From the NCBI RefSeq assembly GCF_021353235.1, contig NZ_JAJTWT010000007.1:62001-126000 (forward strand): 64,000 nt of DNA. The letters run 5' to 3'. A program made the translations under genes and the position numbers. The stretch comes from Pelomonas caseinilytica. Lineage in GTDB: Bacteria; Pseudomonadota; Gammaproteobacteria; Burkholderiales; Burkholderiaceae_C. Position 1 is the stretch's first letter. The number at the start of each line of letters is the position of its first letter. The notes beneath the pieces are model-generated. The model was not told the origin of the DNA. It did not search any database and worked only from the letters and a program-made list of their open reading frames with translations. This document shows positions 9,207 through 19,060 of the stretch, piece after piece.

Positions 9207-12200
9207 ATGAGGGTCCTCATAACAAAAGGGTACGCAACCCTGCTGATCGCCGCGGGGCTGGCCACGGGAGCGCAGGCCGTGGTGCCGCGCTTCGAGTCCA
9301 TCGGCGAGCCGGGAGCCGTGCGCGACAACGTCGTCTCGGCCCTGGCCCAGGACTCCCGTGGCCTGCTCTGGGCCGGCTCGCCCGAGGGCGTGCTGCGCTT
9401 CGACGGCTACGCCTTCCGCCGCTATCCCCTCAGCAGCCCCGACGGCCAGCTACTGCCCGAGCAGTTCGTGCGCGCCATGCTGCCCGACCCGCGCGGCTGG
9501 ATCTGGGTGGCCGCCGGCAACAGCGGCCTCGTGCGCATGGACACCGCCACCGGCCGCTGGTCGCGCTGGGCGCGCGATGGCCGCTCGGCCGACGAGACCG
9601 CTCCTGCCGCCAACACCGTGCGCGCCCTGGCGCTGGAGAAGGACGGCACGCTCTGGATCGGCGGCAGCGGCGGCCTGGACCGCTTCGACGTCGCCCGCGA
9701 GCGCTTCACCCACCACCGCGGCCGCGACGATGGCCTGCCCGATCCGCGCGTGCAGACCCTGCTCGTCGACCGCGAGGGCACGCTGTGGATAGGCACCTGG
9801 CGGGGCCTGGCGCGCAAGACGCCCGAGGGCGCCATCGAGACGCTGGACGTCGGCCTGTCCGACCAGCTCGTCACGTTGCTGGCCGAGACGCTGGACGGCC
9901 GCATCATCGCCGGCACGGCCCAGGGCCAGTTGCGAGCCCTCTCGCCTAGCGGCCAGGTCCTGCCCTTCAGCCCGGGCGCCCTGCCCGGCGCCACCTCCGG
10001 GGTGTGGCCCGTGATGGCCATGGCCCAGCCCGATGCCGACGAACTCTGGTTCGGCGACGCCTCGGGCCTGTCACGCCGCCGCGCCAGCGACGGCAGCCTC
10101 ATCGAACGCCTGCCGGCCAACGGCGCCGGTGCCGGCACCGCCCCGCGCAGCGACGTGCGGGCGCTGATGCGCGATCCGTCCGGCACCATCTGGGCCGGCA
10201 GTTATGGCGGCGGCCTGATGCGGCACGTGCCCTCGCTGCCCGGCCTGTCCATGGTGCGCGAGGCCATGGGGGCGGCGCCCGCGGTACTGGACGTGCGCAG
10301 CATCCTGCAGCTGAGCAATGGCGAGGTGTGGCTGGGCCTGCTCTCGGGCGGCATCGAGCGCCGCGACCGCCAGCTGCAGCCGCTGGGCCAGATCGTGCCA
10401 GGCAACGGCGGCCTGCCGCCGGGGCGCGTCAACGCCCTCGGCCAGACCCGGGACGGCTCCGTCTGGGTCGCCGTGGACACTCAGCTGCTGCGCTTCGACG
10501 CCCAGGGCCGCTGGAAGGAGACGCTGCGCAGCGGCAATGCCGTGCCGCGCCGCTTCCAGGCCACGGCCGACGGCGCGCTCTGGATCGCCACGCTGGACGG
10601 CGTCATGCGCTGGACGCCAGAGCGCCCGCAGATGCGACCCGTCCCGACGGCCGGCCTCGCCGGCGGCACCGGCGAGGTGAATGCCTTCGCCCTGCTGCCG
10701 GACGGCAGCCTGTGGGCCGGTGGTGCGGCCGGCCTGCTGCGCGTCGCCCACCCCGAGGCGGCCGAGCCGGTGGCGCAGTGGGTGGAGTCCCAGGGCCTGA
10801 CCGGCCAGACGGTGCTGGGCATGGCCGTCGACCTGGCCGGGCGGCTGTGGGTGGACACCGGCACCGGCCTGCACCGCATGCTCGACAGCGACGGCAAGCG
10901 CGCCCGCTTCGAGGCCGTCGCCGCCTCGGACGTGGGCGGGGCCTTCGGCGCCAACCTGCTTTTCGACAAGCAGGGCCGCATCTGGTCGCAGCGCAACATG
11001 TACGACCCCGGCAGCGGCGAGCGCCGCGAGCTGGGCGCGGCCGACGGCGCCGACCTCGGCACCGGCTGGTTCCGCGCCTACGCCAGGCTCGACGACGGCC
11101 GCATGCTCTTCGGCGGCGCCCGCGGCCTGCTCGTCATCGACCCCGAGCGCTTCTCCCCCTGGGGCTTCAAGCCGCCGCTGGTCGTCTCGGAGCTGCGCGT
11201 GGACGGCGAGGAGCGCGCCCTGCCCGCGGGCGCCAACACCCTCGTGCTCGCGCCCGGCGAGCGGGCCTTCAGCCTCGCCTTCGCCTCGCTGGACTACAGC
11301 CAGCCGGGCCGCAACCGCTACCGCTACCGGCTCGAAGGCCTGGACCCCGGCTGGATCAACGCCGGCGCCCTGAGCCGCACGGCCACCTACACCAACCTCT
11401 CGCCGGGCCACTACAGGCTGCACGTGCAGGGCAGCAACCGCGACGGCGCCTGGAGCCCCCACGAGCTGCTGCTGGAGGTGGACGTGCGCGCCGCCTGGTG
11501 GCAGTCGCCCTGGGCCATGGCCCTGGCCGTCGTCGCCTGCGGCCTGGCCGTGATGGGCATCGTCAACATGCGCACCCGGCTGCTGCTGCGCCACCGCCGC
11601 GTGCTGGAGGCCCGCGTGCGCGAGCGCACCGAGGCGCTGGAGGCGGCGACCGACGAGCTGCACCGCAAGTCCGTGGAGCTGGAGGAGGCCAGCCTGACCG
11701 ACCCGCTGACGGGCCTGCGCAACCGCCGCTTCCTGGACCGCCAGATGCCGGCCGACGTGGCACTGACGCTGCGCCACTACGAGACGCCCGCCGGCCATGC
11801 GGACCACGAGCAGGACCTGCTCTTCTTCCTGATCGACATCGACCACTTCAAGCGCATCAACGACGCCCACGGCCACATGGCCGGCGACGCGGTGCTGGAG
11901 CAGATGCGCGGCCGGCTGGACCTGGTCTTCCGCGCCACCGACTACCTCGTGCGCTGGGGCGGCGAGGAGTTCCTCATCGTCGCCCGCGGCACGCCGCGCC
12001 GCCGCGCCGCCGAGCTGGCCGAGCGGGCCCGGCACGCCGTGGCGGCCCAGCCCTTCGACCTGGAGGGCGGCTACCGCCTGGCGCTGACCTGCTCCGTGGG
12101 CTTCTCGGCCTTCCCGCTCTGCCCCGCGCGCCCGGCGGCGCTGGACTGGCACGCCGCCATCGACCTCGCCGATGCGGCGCTGTACGAGGCCAAGGAGGTC

Positions 12201-12350
12201 GGCCGCAATGCCTGGATCGGGCTGCTCGAGGCCGAGGCCGACAGCGACGAGGCCCTGCGCCAGGATGCCCGCCGCCGCCTCGACGAATGGGTGGCGACCG
12301 GCCGGCTGACCCTGGCCAGCTCGCAGGCGGCGCAAGCGAAGGCGGGCTGA
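9207..12350 (+). CDS. Membrane two-component-propeller diguanylate cyclase
   Basis: A 1047-residue sensor that makes cyclic di-GMP. A signal peptide (MRVLITKGYATLLIAAG...AQA) is followed by periplasmic beta-propeller repeats of the Reg_prop type (motifs such as GLLWAGSPEGVLRFD, GTLWIGGSGGLDRFD, GTLWIGTWRGLAR). Next come a Y_Y_Y domain (about residues 670-760), one transmembrane helix near residues 768-788, a short coiled coil (LEARVRERTEAL) and a GGDEF domain. The active-site motif is GGEEF at 918-922, with an RATD product-inhibition site 5 residues before it, so it looks both active and feedback-controlled. The architecture resembles hybrid carbohydrate sensors in which the kinase is replaced by GGDEF. 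The ligand is unknown. Confidence 0.92.
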   Translation: MRVLITKGYATLLIAAGLATGAQAVVPRFESIGEPGAVRDNVVSALAQDSRGLLWAGSPEGVLRFDGYAFRRYPLSSPDGQLLPEQFVRAMLPDPRGWIWVAAGNSGLVRMDTATGRWSRWARDGRSADETAPAANTVRALALEKDGTLWIGGSGGLDRFDVARERFTHHRGRDDGLPDPRVQTLLVDREGTLWIGTWRGLARKTPEGAIETLDVGLSDQLVTLLAETLDGRIIAGTAQGQLRALSPSGQVLPFSPGALPGATSGVWPVMAMAQPDADELWFGDASGLSRRRASDGSLIERLPANGAGAGTAPRSDVRALMRDPSGTIWAGSYGGGLMRHVPSLPGLSMVREAMGAAPAVLDVRSILQLSNGEVWLGLLSGGIERRDRQLQPLGQIVPGNGGLPPGRVNALGQTRDGSVWVAVDTQLLRFDAQGRWKETLRSGNAVPRRFQATADGALWIATLDGVMRWTPERPQMRPVPTAGLAGGTGEVNAFALLPDGSLWAGGAAGLLRVAHPEAAEPVAQWVESQGLTGQTVLGMAVDLAGRLWVDTGTGLHRMLDSDGKRARFEAVAASDVGGAFGANLLFDKQGRIWSQRNMYDPGSGERRELGAADGADLGTGWFRAYARLDDGRMLFGGARGLLVIDPERFSPWGFKPPLVVSELRVDGEERALPAGANTLVLAPGERAFSLAFASLDYSQPGRNRYRYRLEGLDPGWINAGALSRTATYTNLSPGHYRLHVQGSNRDGAWSPHELLLEVDVRAAWWQSPWAMALAVVACGLAVMGIVNMRTRLLLRHRRVLEARVRERTEALEAATDELHRKSVELEEASLTDPLTGLRNRRFLDRQMPADVALTLRHYETPAGHADHEQDLLFFLIDIDHFKRINDAHGHMAGDAVLEQMRGRLDLVFRATDYLVRWGGEEFLIVARGTPRRRAAELAERARHAVAAQPFDLEGGYRLALTCSVGFSAFPLCPARPAALDWHAAIDLADAALYEAKEVGRNAWIGLLEAEADSDEALRQDARRRLDEWVATGRLTLASSQAAQAKAG

Positions 12351-12365
12351 GGCGGGCGCCGGGCT

Positions 12366-13823
12366 TCAGCCCAGGCCGAGCTGGGCGAGCTTTTGATAGA
12401 AGGCCGCGCGCGAGATGCCCAGGGCCTGGGCGGCGGCCAGCTTGTTGCCGCCGGTGGCGGCCAGGGCAGCCTGGATGGCGCCGCGCTCGGCATCGGCGAT
12501 CACGCGGCGCAGGCTGGCCACCTCGCCGGATGAGGGGGCTTCGGCCTCGCGGCCCGGCGCGGGCCCGGCCGGCAGGGCCCGCATCACCTGCTGGGCCGAC
12601 AGGCGGCTGCCCTCGCCCACCATCACGGCCCGCTCCAGCACGTTGCGCAGTTCGCGCACATTGCCCGGCCAGCGGTGGCGCAGCAGGGGCAGCAGGGCGT
12701 CGTCGTCGAGCTCCAGCGGCTGGCCGGTGCGCGCGCCGATGTCGTCGAGGATGTGCTCGGCCAGCACGGGCAGGTCTTCGAGCCGGCTGCGCAGCGGCGG
12801 CACGGCCAGTTCCAGCACGTTGAGCCGGTAGTAGAGGTCGGCGCGGAAGCGCCCGTCGGCCACGCGGGCCGCCAGGTCGACGCTGGTGGCGGCGATGACG
12901 CGCACGTCGATGCGCAGCAGCCGGTTGGCGCCCAGCGGCTCGATCTCGCGCTCCTGCAGCACACGCAGCAGCTTGGCCTGCAGGGGCAGGGGCATGTCGC
13001 CGACTTCGTCGAGGAAGAGGGTGCCGCCGTCGGCCAGCTTGAACTTGCCGTCGCGCCCGCGCCGGTCGGCCCCGGTGTAGGCGCCGGCAGCGGCGCCGAA
13101 GAGTTCGGCCTCGAGCAGGGCCTCGGGGATGGCCGCGGCGTTGACGCCGACGAAGGGCCGCTCGGCCCGCGGCGAGAGGTTGTGGATGGCGTGGGCCAGC
13201 AGTTCCTTGCCGGTGCCGGTCTCGCCGGTCAGCAGCACGGTGGCGTCCTGCGAGGCGGCGCGCCGCGCCAGCCGCTTGACCTCGGCCGCCGCCGCGGACA
13301 CGCCGAGAAAGGCCGCGAGGCTGTAGCGGGCGCGCCGGCTTTCCGACAGCTCGCGCTCGGCGGCCGTGAGCCGCACCTGCAGCTGGGCCACCTTGTCCAG
13401 CAGGGGCTTGAGGCCCTCGACGCGGTCGTAGAGCACGAAGCCGACGGCGCCCACGAGCACGCCCGCCTCGTCCACCAGCGGCATGCGGGTGACGACGCAG
13501 TGCTGGCCGGCCAGCACCATGATGTCCAGCACGATGGGGGCACCGGTGCGCACCACCTCCGGCATGCGGCTGCCGGGGATGACGTCCTCGATGGGACGGC
13601 CGACGGCCTCGGTCGCGCTCGCCAGGCCGAAGCGCCGGGCGTACTTGTCGTTCATCCAGCTGATGTTGGCGTCGCGGTCCACGGCGATCGCGCCCTCGCA
13701 GAGGGCCTCGAGGCGCTCGAAGAGGGACTTCATCGCGAGGGCCCGCACCGCAGCCGCCGAACCCTCGGCATCCGCAGCCGAGGGCGCTGGCTTCACCGGC
13801 CTGGGGTGCATGTCTGTCTCCAT
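12366..13823 (-). CDS. Sigma-54-dependent transcriptional activator (PAS-AAA+-Fis)
   Basis: Bacterial enhancer-binding protein of 485 residues. An N-terminal PAS-like sensor domain covers about residues 30-150. The central AAA+ domain has Walker A GETGTGKE and the sigma-54 contact loop GAYTGA (a GAFTGA variant), followed by [13 protein letters not shown]. The C-terminal Fis-type helix-turn-helix is [17 protein letters not shown]. The start at 13823 is preferred because AGGAGG lies 7 nt upstream; an in-frame ATG at 13883 would add 20 residues. It is divergent from the GntP/CoA-transferase genes, whose promoter is a clear -24/-12 type, so it probably activates them in response to a small metabolite. 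Also convergent with the cyclase gene (15-bp gap). Confidence 0.92.
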   Translation of the reverse strand: METDMHPRPVKPAPSAADAEGSAAAVRALAMKSLFERLEALCEGAIAVDRDANISWMNDKYARRFGLASATEAVGRPIEDVIPGSRMPEVVRTGAPIVLDIMVLAGQHCVVTRMPLVDEAGVLVGAVGFVLYDRVEGLKPLLDKVAQLQVRLTAAERELSESRRARYSLAAFLGVSAAAAEVKRLARRAASQDATVLLTGETGTGKELLAHAIHNLSPRAERPFVGVNAAAIPEALLEAELFGAAAGAYTGADRRGRDGKFKLADGGTLFLDEVGDMPLPLQAKLLRVLQEREIEPLGANRLLRIDVRVIAATSVDLAARVADGRFRADLYYRLNVLELAVPPLRSRLEDLPVLAEHILDDIGARTGQPLELDDDALLPLLRHRWPGNVRELRNVLERAVMVGEGSRLSAQQVMRALPAGPAPGREAEAPSSGEVASLRRVIADAERGAIQAALAATGGNKLAAAQALGISRAAFYQKLAQLGLG

Positions 13824-13885
13824 GACGCCGCCTCCTGCGCCCGGCATGGGTGTCCGGGCTGCGGGACGGCTGTCTTGTTCCATGG

Positions 13886-13903
13886 ACACGTGACGTCCCG
13901 TGT
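13886..13903. promoter_or_regulatory. Candidate upstream activator sequence (inverted repeat)
   Basis: ACACG at 13886-13890 and CGTGT at 13899-13903 form a perfect 5-bp inverted repeat with an 8-bp spacer. It lies about 100 bp before the -24/-12 promoter at 14001, the usual distance for an enhancer-binding-protein site, and just upstream of the activator's own start. The arms are short, so this is only a candidate. Confidence 0.4.
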
Positions 13904-14000
13904 GCCCATCGGCAAATTCTACGGTCGGCCCCTCGCCGCACCCCGCGCTCCCGGGAAAAGCCGGCCCGGCCGGCACCCGTGGCCGCCCGCGCCCCGGCGC

Positions 14001-14015
14001 TGGCACGCCCCTTGC
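14001..14015 (+). promoter_or_regulatory. Sigma-54 (-24/-12) promoter for the GntP/CoA-transferase genes
   Basis: TGGCACGCCCCTTGC matches the sigma-54 consensus TGGCAC-N5-TTGC. The invariant GG (14002-14003) and GC (14014-14015) are exactly 10 bp apart. Initiation is expected about 12 nt beyond the GC, near 14026, leaving a short leader before the ATG at 14054. The divergent neighbour encodes a sigma-54 activator, which supports the call. Confidence 0.85.
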
Positions 14016-14053
14016 GCTCCTGGCCGCAAACGACATCGACACAGGAGACAACC

Positions 14054-15439
14054 ATGGTCGGCATCCTCGGCATCTTCGCCTCGCTGGCGCTGCTGATTTA
14101 CCTGGCAGAACGCGGCTGGAACGTCATCTTCGTGGCGCCGATCTGCGCCACGGTGGCCATCCTCTTCAACTGGGGCGACCTGCCGGTGCTCGGCAGCTAC
14201 ACCCAGATCTACATGCCCGCGCTGGGCTCCTACTTCGCGACCTACTTCCCGCTCTTCCTGCTCGGTGCGGTGTTCGGCAAGCTGATGGACGAATCCGGCT
14301 CGGCCCGCGCCATCGCCCACCGCATCGTCGCCTGGGTGGGCCCGAAGCGAGCCATTCTCGCCGTGGTGCTGGCCTGCGCCCTGCTGACCTACGGCGGCGT
14401 GTCGCTCTTCGTCGTCGCCTTCTCGGTCTACCCGATCGCGGCCTCGCTGTTCCGCGAGGCCGGCATCCCCAAGCGCCTCATCCCCGCGGCCATCGGCCTG
14501 GGCAGCTTCACCTTCACCATGGTGGCGCTGCCGGGCACGCCGGCCATCCAGAACGCCATCCCCATCCCCTTCTTCAAGACCAGCATCTACGCCGCGCCCG
14601 GCATGGGCCTGGTGGCGGCGGTCTTCATGTTCGCCAGCGGCATGTTCTGGCTCAACCGCCGAGCCCAGGCCGCGGCCCGCCAGGGCGAAGGCTATGGCGA
14701 TCATGCCGAGGACCACCCCGCCGTCGACACCCGCAACCTGCCTGGCTTCGCCGTCGCGCTGACCCCCATCCTGCTCGTCATCGCGCTGAACTTCCTGCTG
14801 TCCAAGTTCGTCATCCCGGCCTTCGACCACAGCTACCTCGCCACGGCCAAGTTCAAGAACGTCGACCTCAAGAAGGTGCTGGCGATCTGGGCCATCGTCG
14901 GGGCCATGGCGACGGCCATCGTCGCCATCGTGCTGATGAACCGGCGCCGCATCGCCGACCTGGCGGGCGCCATCAACGCCGGCACGCTGGGCTCCCTGCT
15001 GCCCATGGCCAACACGGCCTCGGAGGTGGGCTACGGCGCCGTCATCGCGGCGCTGGCGGCCTTCGCCATCGTGCGCGAGGGGCTCAAGTCGCTGGCGTCC
15101 GACCCCGTCATCTCGCTGTGGCTGGTGGTGACCGTGCTGGCCGCCATGACCGGCTCCGCCTCGGGCGGCATGAGCCTGGCCCTGGGCGCCATGGGCGAGT
15201 ACTACGCCAAGGCGGCCGAGGCGGCCCACATCAACCCGGAGATCATGCACCGCATCGCCGCCATGGGCTCGGCGGCCATGGACATCCTGCCGCACAACGG
15301 CGCCGTCATCACCCTGCTGGCCATCTGCAAGCTGACCCATCGGCAGTCCTACTTCGACCTCTTCATGGTCGGCAGCCTGACGGCCTTCTCGGCCAGCCTG
15401 CTGGTGCTGGGCCTGTACCTGACGGTCGGCGTGTTCTGA
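14054..15439 (+). CDS. GntP-family permease (organic/hydroxy acid:H+ symporter)
   Basis: Inner-membrane secondary transporter of 461 residues, with about 12 hydrophobic segments and a largely apolar composition. [21 protein letters not shown] and [12 protein letters not shown] resemble conserved pore segments of the gluconate/hydroxybutyrate GntP family. An AGGAGA ribosome site precedes the ATG. It is the first gene after the sigma-54 promoter and is followed by a binding protein and a CoA-transferase. The substrate is therefore more likely a short hydroxy or keto acid (for example 3-hydroxybutyrate) than gluconate; this is inference from context. Confidence 0.88.
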   Translation: MVGILGIFASLALLIYLAERGWNVIFVAPICATVAILFNWGDLPVLGSYTQIYMPALGSYFATYFPLFLLGAVFGKLMDESGSARAIAHRIVAWVGPKRAILAVVLACALLTYGGVSLFVVAFSVYPIAASLFREAGIPKRLIPAAIGLGSFTFTMVALPGTPAIQNAIPIPFFKTSIYAAPGMGLVAAVFMFASGMFWLNRRAQAAARQGEGYGDHAEDHPAVDTRNLPGFAVALTPILLVIALNFLLSKFVIPAFDHSYLATAKFKNVDLKKVLAIWAIVGAMATAIVAIVLMNRRRIADLAGAINAGTLGSLLPMANTASEVGYGAVIAALAAFAIVREGLKSLASDPVISLWLVVTVLAAMTGSASGGMSLALGAMGEYYAKAAEAAHINPEIMHRIAAMGSAAMDILPHNGAVITLLAICKLTHRQSYFDLFMVGSLTAFSASLLVLGLYLTVGVF

Positions 15440-15466
15440 CTCCGCCCCGCGCCGAAAGGACCCGCC

Positions 15467-16270
15467 ATGCGCCGCCTGCCCTTGCTCCTCCTGGCCGCCA
15501 CGCTGCTGGCCGCCCTGCCGGCCCGCGCCCAGCGCGAGCTGCGCCTGCTCGCGGCCGAGCTGCCGCCCTACACCTACCAGGTGCCTTCGGGCTCGGTCTC
15601 CGAGCAGCCCGGCCCGGGGCGCGGCATCGTGCACGATGCCGTCGTCGAGATGGCGCGGCGCGTGGGCCATTCAGGCCGCATCGAGTACATGCCCTGGTTC
15701 CGCGCCCAGGAGATCGCCCGGACCGAGCCCAACGTCGGCATCCTGGCGCTGACGCGCTCGCCCGAGCGCGAGGACCACTACCTCTGGATGGTCAAGGTGC
15801 TGAGCGACGACCTGGTGCTCGTCGGCGCGGCGGGCGTGGACGTCGCCGACCTGTCGCGGGTGAAAGACCGTCCGGTGGGCGTGCTGCTCAGCTCCGGGGC
15901 CGAGGCCCTGGTGCGCGGCCTGGGCTTCACCAAGGTGTCGCCGCAGCGGGAGGAATGGATGAACGCGCGGCGCCTGAAGGACAGGCGCATCGACGCCTGG
16001 CTGGCGCCGCGCGCCATGGTCGTGCACGCGGTGCGGGAGGTGCGCGGCAACCTGGACGTGCTGCAGTTCGGCCAGGTCGTGCGCGTGTCCGACCTCTACC
16101 TGGCGGCCTCGCGCGGCCTGCCGGAGGCCGAGGCGCGCCGCTGGCAGGCCGCCTTCGCCGCCATGCAGGCCGACGGCACGATGGCGGCCATCCGGCGCCG
16201 CCACGAGCAGGCCCGGGTCGACCCGGTCGAGGACGAGAAGCGCCGCATCGTCGAAGAACCCTTCAACTGA
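15467..16270 (+). CDS. Periplasmic solute-binding protein, family 3-like
   Basis: A 267-residue exported protein: signal peptide [22 protein letters not shown], then a two-lobed binding fold beginning [14 protein letters not shown], the usual start of ABC amino-acid-type (SBP_bac_3) binding domains. The segments [10 protein letters not shown] and [13 protein letters not shown] also fit. No ABC permease or ATPase follows, so it may serve as a stand-alone sensor or chaperone for the GntP permease substrate. It sits 27 bp after that permease and 26 bp before the CoA-transferase, so all three are probably one transcript. The ligand is unknown. Confidence 0.8.
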   Translation: MRRLPLLLLAATLLAALPARAQRELRLLAAELPPYTYQVPSGSVSEQPGPGRGIVHDAVVEMARRVGHSGRIEYMPWFRAQEIARTEPNVGILALTRSPEREDHYLWMVKVLSDDLVLVGAAGVDVADLSRVKDRPVGVLLSSGAEALVRGLGFTKVSPQREEWMNARRLKDRRIDAWLAPRAMVVHAVREVRGNLDVLQFGQVVRVSDLYLAASRGLPEAEARRWQAAFAAMQADGTMAAIRRRHEQARVDPVEDEKRRIVEEPFN

Positions 16271-16296
16271 GCGCATCGCGCGCCCGGGGAGCGTCC

Positions 16297-18291
16297 ATGA
16301 AGAACCGGCACATGCTGGGCAGCGCCCAGGCCCGCCAGGCGGGCAAGGTCGTCTCGGCGGCGGAGGCCGTGCGCCTCATTCGCGACGGCGACACGGTGGC
16401 CACCGGCGGCTTCGTCGGCATCGGCTTCGCCGAGGAGATCGCCGTCGCCCTCGAGGAGCTCTACACCGCCGCGGACGAGCCGCTGCCGGGCATCGGCAAG
16501 CCGCGCAACCTGACCCTGGTCTACGCGGCCGGCCAGGGCGACGGCAAGACGCGCGGCCTCAACCACCTGGCCCATGCCGGGCTGGTGCGGCGCGTGATCG
16601 GCGGCCACTGGGGCCTGGTGCCCGGCCTGCAGCAGCTCGCCGTGGGCAACCAGATCGAGGCCTACAACCTGCCGCAGGGCGTCATCACCCACCTCTTCCG
16701 CGACATCGCCGCCGGCAAGCCCGGCCACCTGTCGCGCGTCGGCCTGGGCACCTTCGTCGACCCGCGCCACGGCGGCGGCAAGCTCAACGAGCGCACCACG
16801 CAGGACCTCGTCGAGCTGATGACGCTGGACGGCCGCGACTACCTCTTCTACAGGGCCTTCCCCATCGACGTGGGCATCGTGCGCGGCACCACGGCCGACC
16901 CCGACGGCAACATCACCATGGAACGCGAGGCGCTGACCCTGGAGGTGCTCTCCATCGCGATGGCGGCCCGCAACTCCGGCGGCCTGGTCATCGCCCAGGT
17001 CGAGCGCATCGCCGAGCGCGGCAGCCTGCACCCGCGCCAGGTCAAGATCCCCGGCATCCTGGTCGACTGCGTGGTCGTCGCCCAGCCCCACCACCACCCG
17101 CAGACCTTCGCGACGGGCTACAGCGCCGCCTTCGCCTCGGAGCTGCGCGTGCCGGCCGGCGCCATCGAGGCCATGCGCATGAGCGAGCGCAAGATCATCG
17201 CCCGGCGCGCCGCGATGGAGCTGCGCCCCAACGCCGTCGTCAACCTGGGCATCGGCATGCCCGAGGGCGTGGCCAGCGTCGCCCACGAGGAGGGCATCCT
17301 CGACCTGCTGACGCTGACGGCCGAACCCGGCGTCATCGGCGGCGTGCCGGCGGGCGGCCTGAACTTCGGCGCCGCCACCAACGCCGCGGCGGTGATCGAC
17401 CAGCCCTACCAGTTCGACTTCTATGACGGCGGCGGCCTGGACATCGCCTTCCTCGGCCTGGCGCAGGCCGACCGCGACGGCAACCTGAACGTCTCCCGGT
17501 TCGGCCCGCGCCTGGCCGGCGCCGGCGGCTTCATCAACATCAGCCAGAACGCCAAGCAGGTGGTCTTCGTCGGCACCTTCACCACCGGTGGCCTCAGGCT
17601 GGACGTGGCCGACGGCCGGCTCGCCATCGCGATGGAGGGGCAGGCCCGCAAGTTCGTCGACCAGGTCGAGCACCGCACCTTCTCCGGCCCGCACGCCGCC
17701 GCCGAAGGCAAGCCCGTGCTCTACGTGACCGAGCGCTGCGTCTTCCGGCTGACGCAAGAGGGCGTCGAGCTGGTCGAGGTGGCGCCGGGCATCGACATCC
17801 AGCGCGACATCCTCGACCGCATGGACTTCGCGCCCATCGTCCGCCAACCCCGCCTCATGGACGAGCGCATCTTCAGACCCGACCCCATGGGCCTGCGCGA
17901 GGACGTGCTGCGCCTGCCGCTGGAGGCCCGCTTCCTCTACGACGCCGGGCTGAACGTGCTCTTCCTGAACTTCGAGCGGCTGGAGCTGAAGTCGGCCGCG
18001 CAGGTGGAGGCCGTGCGCGAGCACGTGCGGGCGCTGTGCGAGCCGCTGGGCCACAAGGTCCATGCCATCGTCAACTACGAGGGCTTCGTGCTGGACCGCG
18101 AGGTCGAGGAGGCCTATGCCGACATGGTCAGGGACGTGGTGGAGCGCTACTACCTCGGCGTGACCCGCTTCACGACCAGCGCCTTCATGCGCGCCAAGCT
18201 CGGCGACGCGCTGGCCCGCCGCGCCGTGGCGCCCCACATCTTCGAGTCGGAGGCCGAGGCCAGGGCCGAGCTGCTGCGCGAGCCGCGCTGA
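16297..18291 (+). CDS. Fused acyl-CoA:acetate/3-ketoacid CoA-transferase with extra C-terminal domain
   Basis: Family I CoA-transferase with both halves in one chain (propionate CoA-transferase/YdiF type). The first half carries [13 protein letters not shown]. The second opens with [13 protein letters not shown] and the catalytic glutamate, Glu343, sits in [14 protein letters not shown], which forms the enzyme-CoA thioester. At 664 residues it is about 130-140 longer than the Pct/YdiF enzymes I know. The excess is a C-terminal region from about residue 530 ([14 protein letters not shown] onward), separate from the catalytic core. Its position after a hydroxy-acid permease under a sigma-54 promoter suggests it activates the imported acid as a CoA ester. 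Confidence 0.9.
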   Translation: MKNRHMLGSAQARQAGKVVSAAEAVRLIRDGDTVATGGFVGIGFAEEIAVALEELYTAADEPLPGIGKPRNLTLVYAAGQGDGKTRGLNHLAHAGLVRRVIGGHWGLVPGLQQLAVGNQIEAYNLPQGVITHLFRDIAAGKPGHLSRVGLGTFVDPRHGGGKLNERTTQDLVELMTLDGRDYLFYRAFPIDVGIVRGTTADPDGNITMEREALTLEVLSIAMAARNSGGLVIAQVERIAERGSLHPRQVKIPGILVDCVVVAQPHHHPQTFATGYSAAFASELRVPAGAIEAMRMSERKIIARRAAMELRPNAVVNLGIGMPEGVASVAHEEGILDLLTLTAEPGVIGGVPAGGLNFGAATNAAAVIDQPYQFDFYDGGGLDIAFLGLAQADRDGNLNVSRFGPRLAGAGGFINISQNAKQVVFVGTFTTGGLRLDVADGRLAIAMEGQARKFVDQVEHRTFSGPHAAAEGKPVLYVTERCVFRLTQEGVELVEVAPGIDIQRDILDRMDFAPIVRQPRLMDERIFRPDPMGLREDVLRLPLEARFLYDAGLNVLFLNFERLELKSAAQVEAVREHVRALCEPLGHKVHAIVNYEGFVLDREVEEAYADMVRDVVERYYLGVTRFTTSAFMRAKLGDALARRAVAPHIFESEAEARAELLREPR

Positions 18292-18322
18292 CGGCCGCGC
18301 TGGCGGCCGCGCGGCCCGAACC

Positions 18323-18958
18323 TCAGATCGTCGGCAGCGCCGGCCCCCATCCCAGCGGGGCCGGCAGGGCCGCCAGGATGCGCTGGCGCAGCGGTGCGTA
18401 GGCTTCGTCCACCGCCTGGCCGGGTCGCGGGGCGAGCGGGTCCTGGTGGCTGCCGAAGGCCTCGTCCAGCTCGGCCCAGTCGTCGGCGTCGAACACGGCC
18501 GCCGCGCGCGGCAGCACCTCGGTCTCCTCGCGCCTCATGTGGCGCAGGTAGCGCGCCGAGTAGAGCTGCAGCTGGTGCTCGAACTTCTCGCGTCGCGGCT
18601 CGCCCATCTGCTCCCAGGCGAGCAGGCTGTGCTGCAGCTCGCGGATGGAGCGCTCGCCCTGGGCGTGGTCGCCCTCCAGGTCGTCCAGCGTATCGCGCAG
18701 GGCCGGCGCCCGCGCGCGCAGCTTGGGAAAGAGCAGCTCGCTCTCCTTGCGGTGGTGCAGCCGCTCCGGGAACTCGTCGACGTAGAACAGCATGGCCCTC
18801 AGCGCGCCGAAGTCCGGCAGGGCGCTGGCGCGGCGATGGGCGTCCAGCAGCAACGGCAAGGTCCGCAACATGGCGGCCAGGGCGTCGTGCTCGGCGCGGA
18901 TGACGCGCACGGCCAGTGGCATGGGCGAGACAGACATGATGCAAGCGTCGCGCGGCAT
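18323..18958 (-). CDS. Hemerythrin-like (HHE) domain protein
   Basis: A 211-residue four-helix-bundle protein expected to bind a di-iron centre. Candidate ligands are visible in [28 protein letters not shown] and [12 protein letters not shown]. The C-terminal third (after about residue 160) adds an extra helical segment. The start at 18958 has AAGGA about 10 nt upstream; an ATG at 18937 is an alternative that begins closer to the conserved domain. Such proteins are linked to oxygen or NO sensing and iron repair. It is divergent from the transketolase gene and convergent with the CoA-transferase. Confidence 0.85.
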   Translation of the reverse strand: MPRDACIMSVSPMPLAVRVIRAEHDALAAMLRTLPLLLDAHRRASALPDFGALRAMLFYVDEFPERLHHRKESELLFPKLRARAPALRDTLDDLEGDHAQGERSIRELQHSLLAWEQMGEPRREKFEHQLQLYSARYLRHMRREETEVLPRAAAVFDADDWAELDEAFGSHQDPLAPRPGQAVDEAYAPLRQRILAALPAPLGWGPALPTI

Positions 18959-19060
18959 CGCAGGCCGGTCCTTGCTCTGGATCAACTCCACCGGATCTTC
19001 GGTCACGCGCCCCCCGTAAAATCCCTGGTTTTTCCCCTCAGCCCAAGGAAAGCCCCGGCC

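Noticed and set aside
11616-11629. Fourth GTGCGC-N2-GCGCAC match
   Set aside because: It lies inside the cyclase coding sequence where it simply encodes V-R-E-R-T. It does show that the core can arise by chance in coding DNA, so the intergenic copies need testing.
10071-12335. Long open frame (754 codons) on the minus strand opposite the cyclase gene
   Set aside because: Composition is the Gln/Ala/Arg/His-rich pattern of GC-rich antisense; the + strand has clear domains and motifs throughout.
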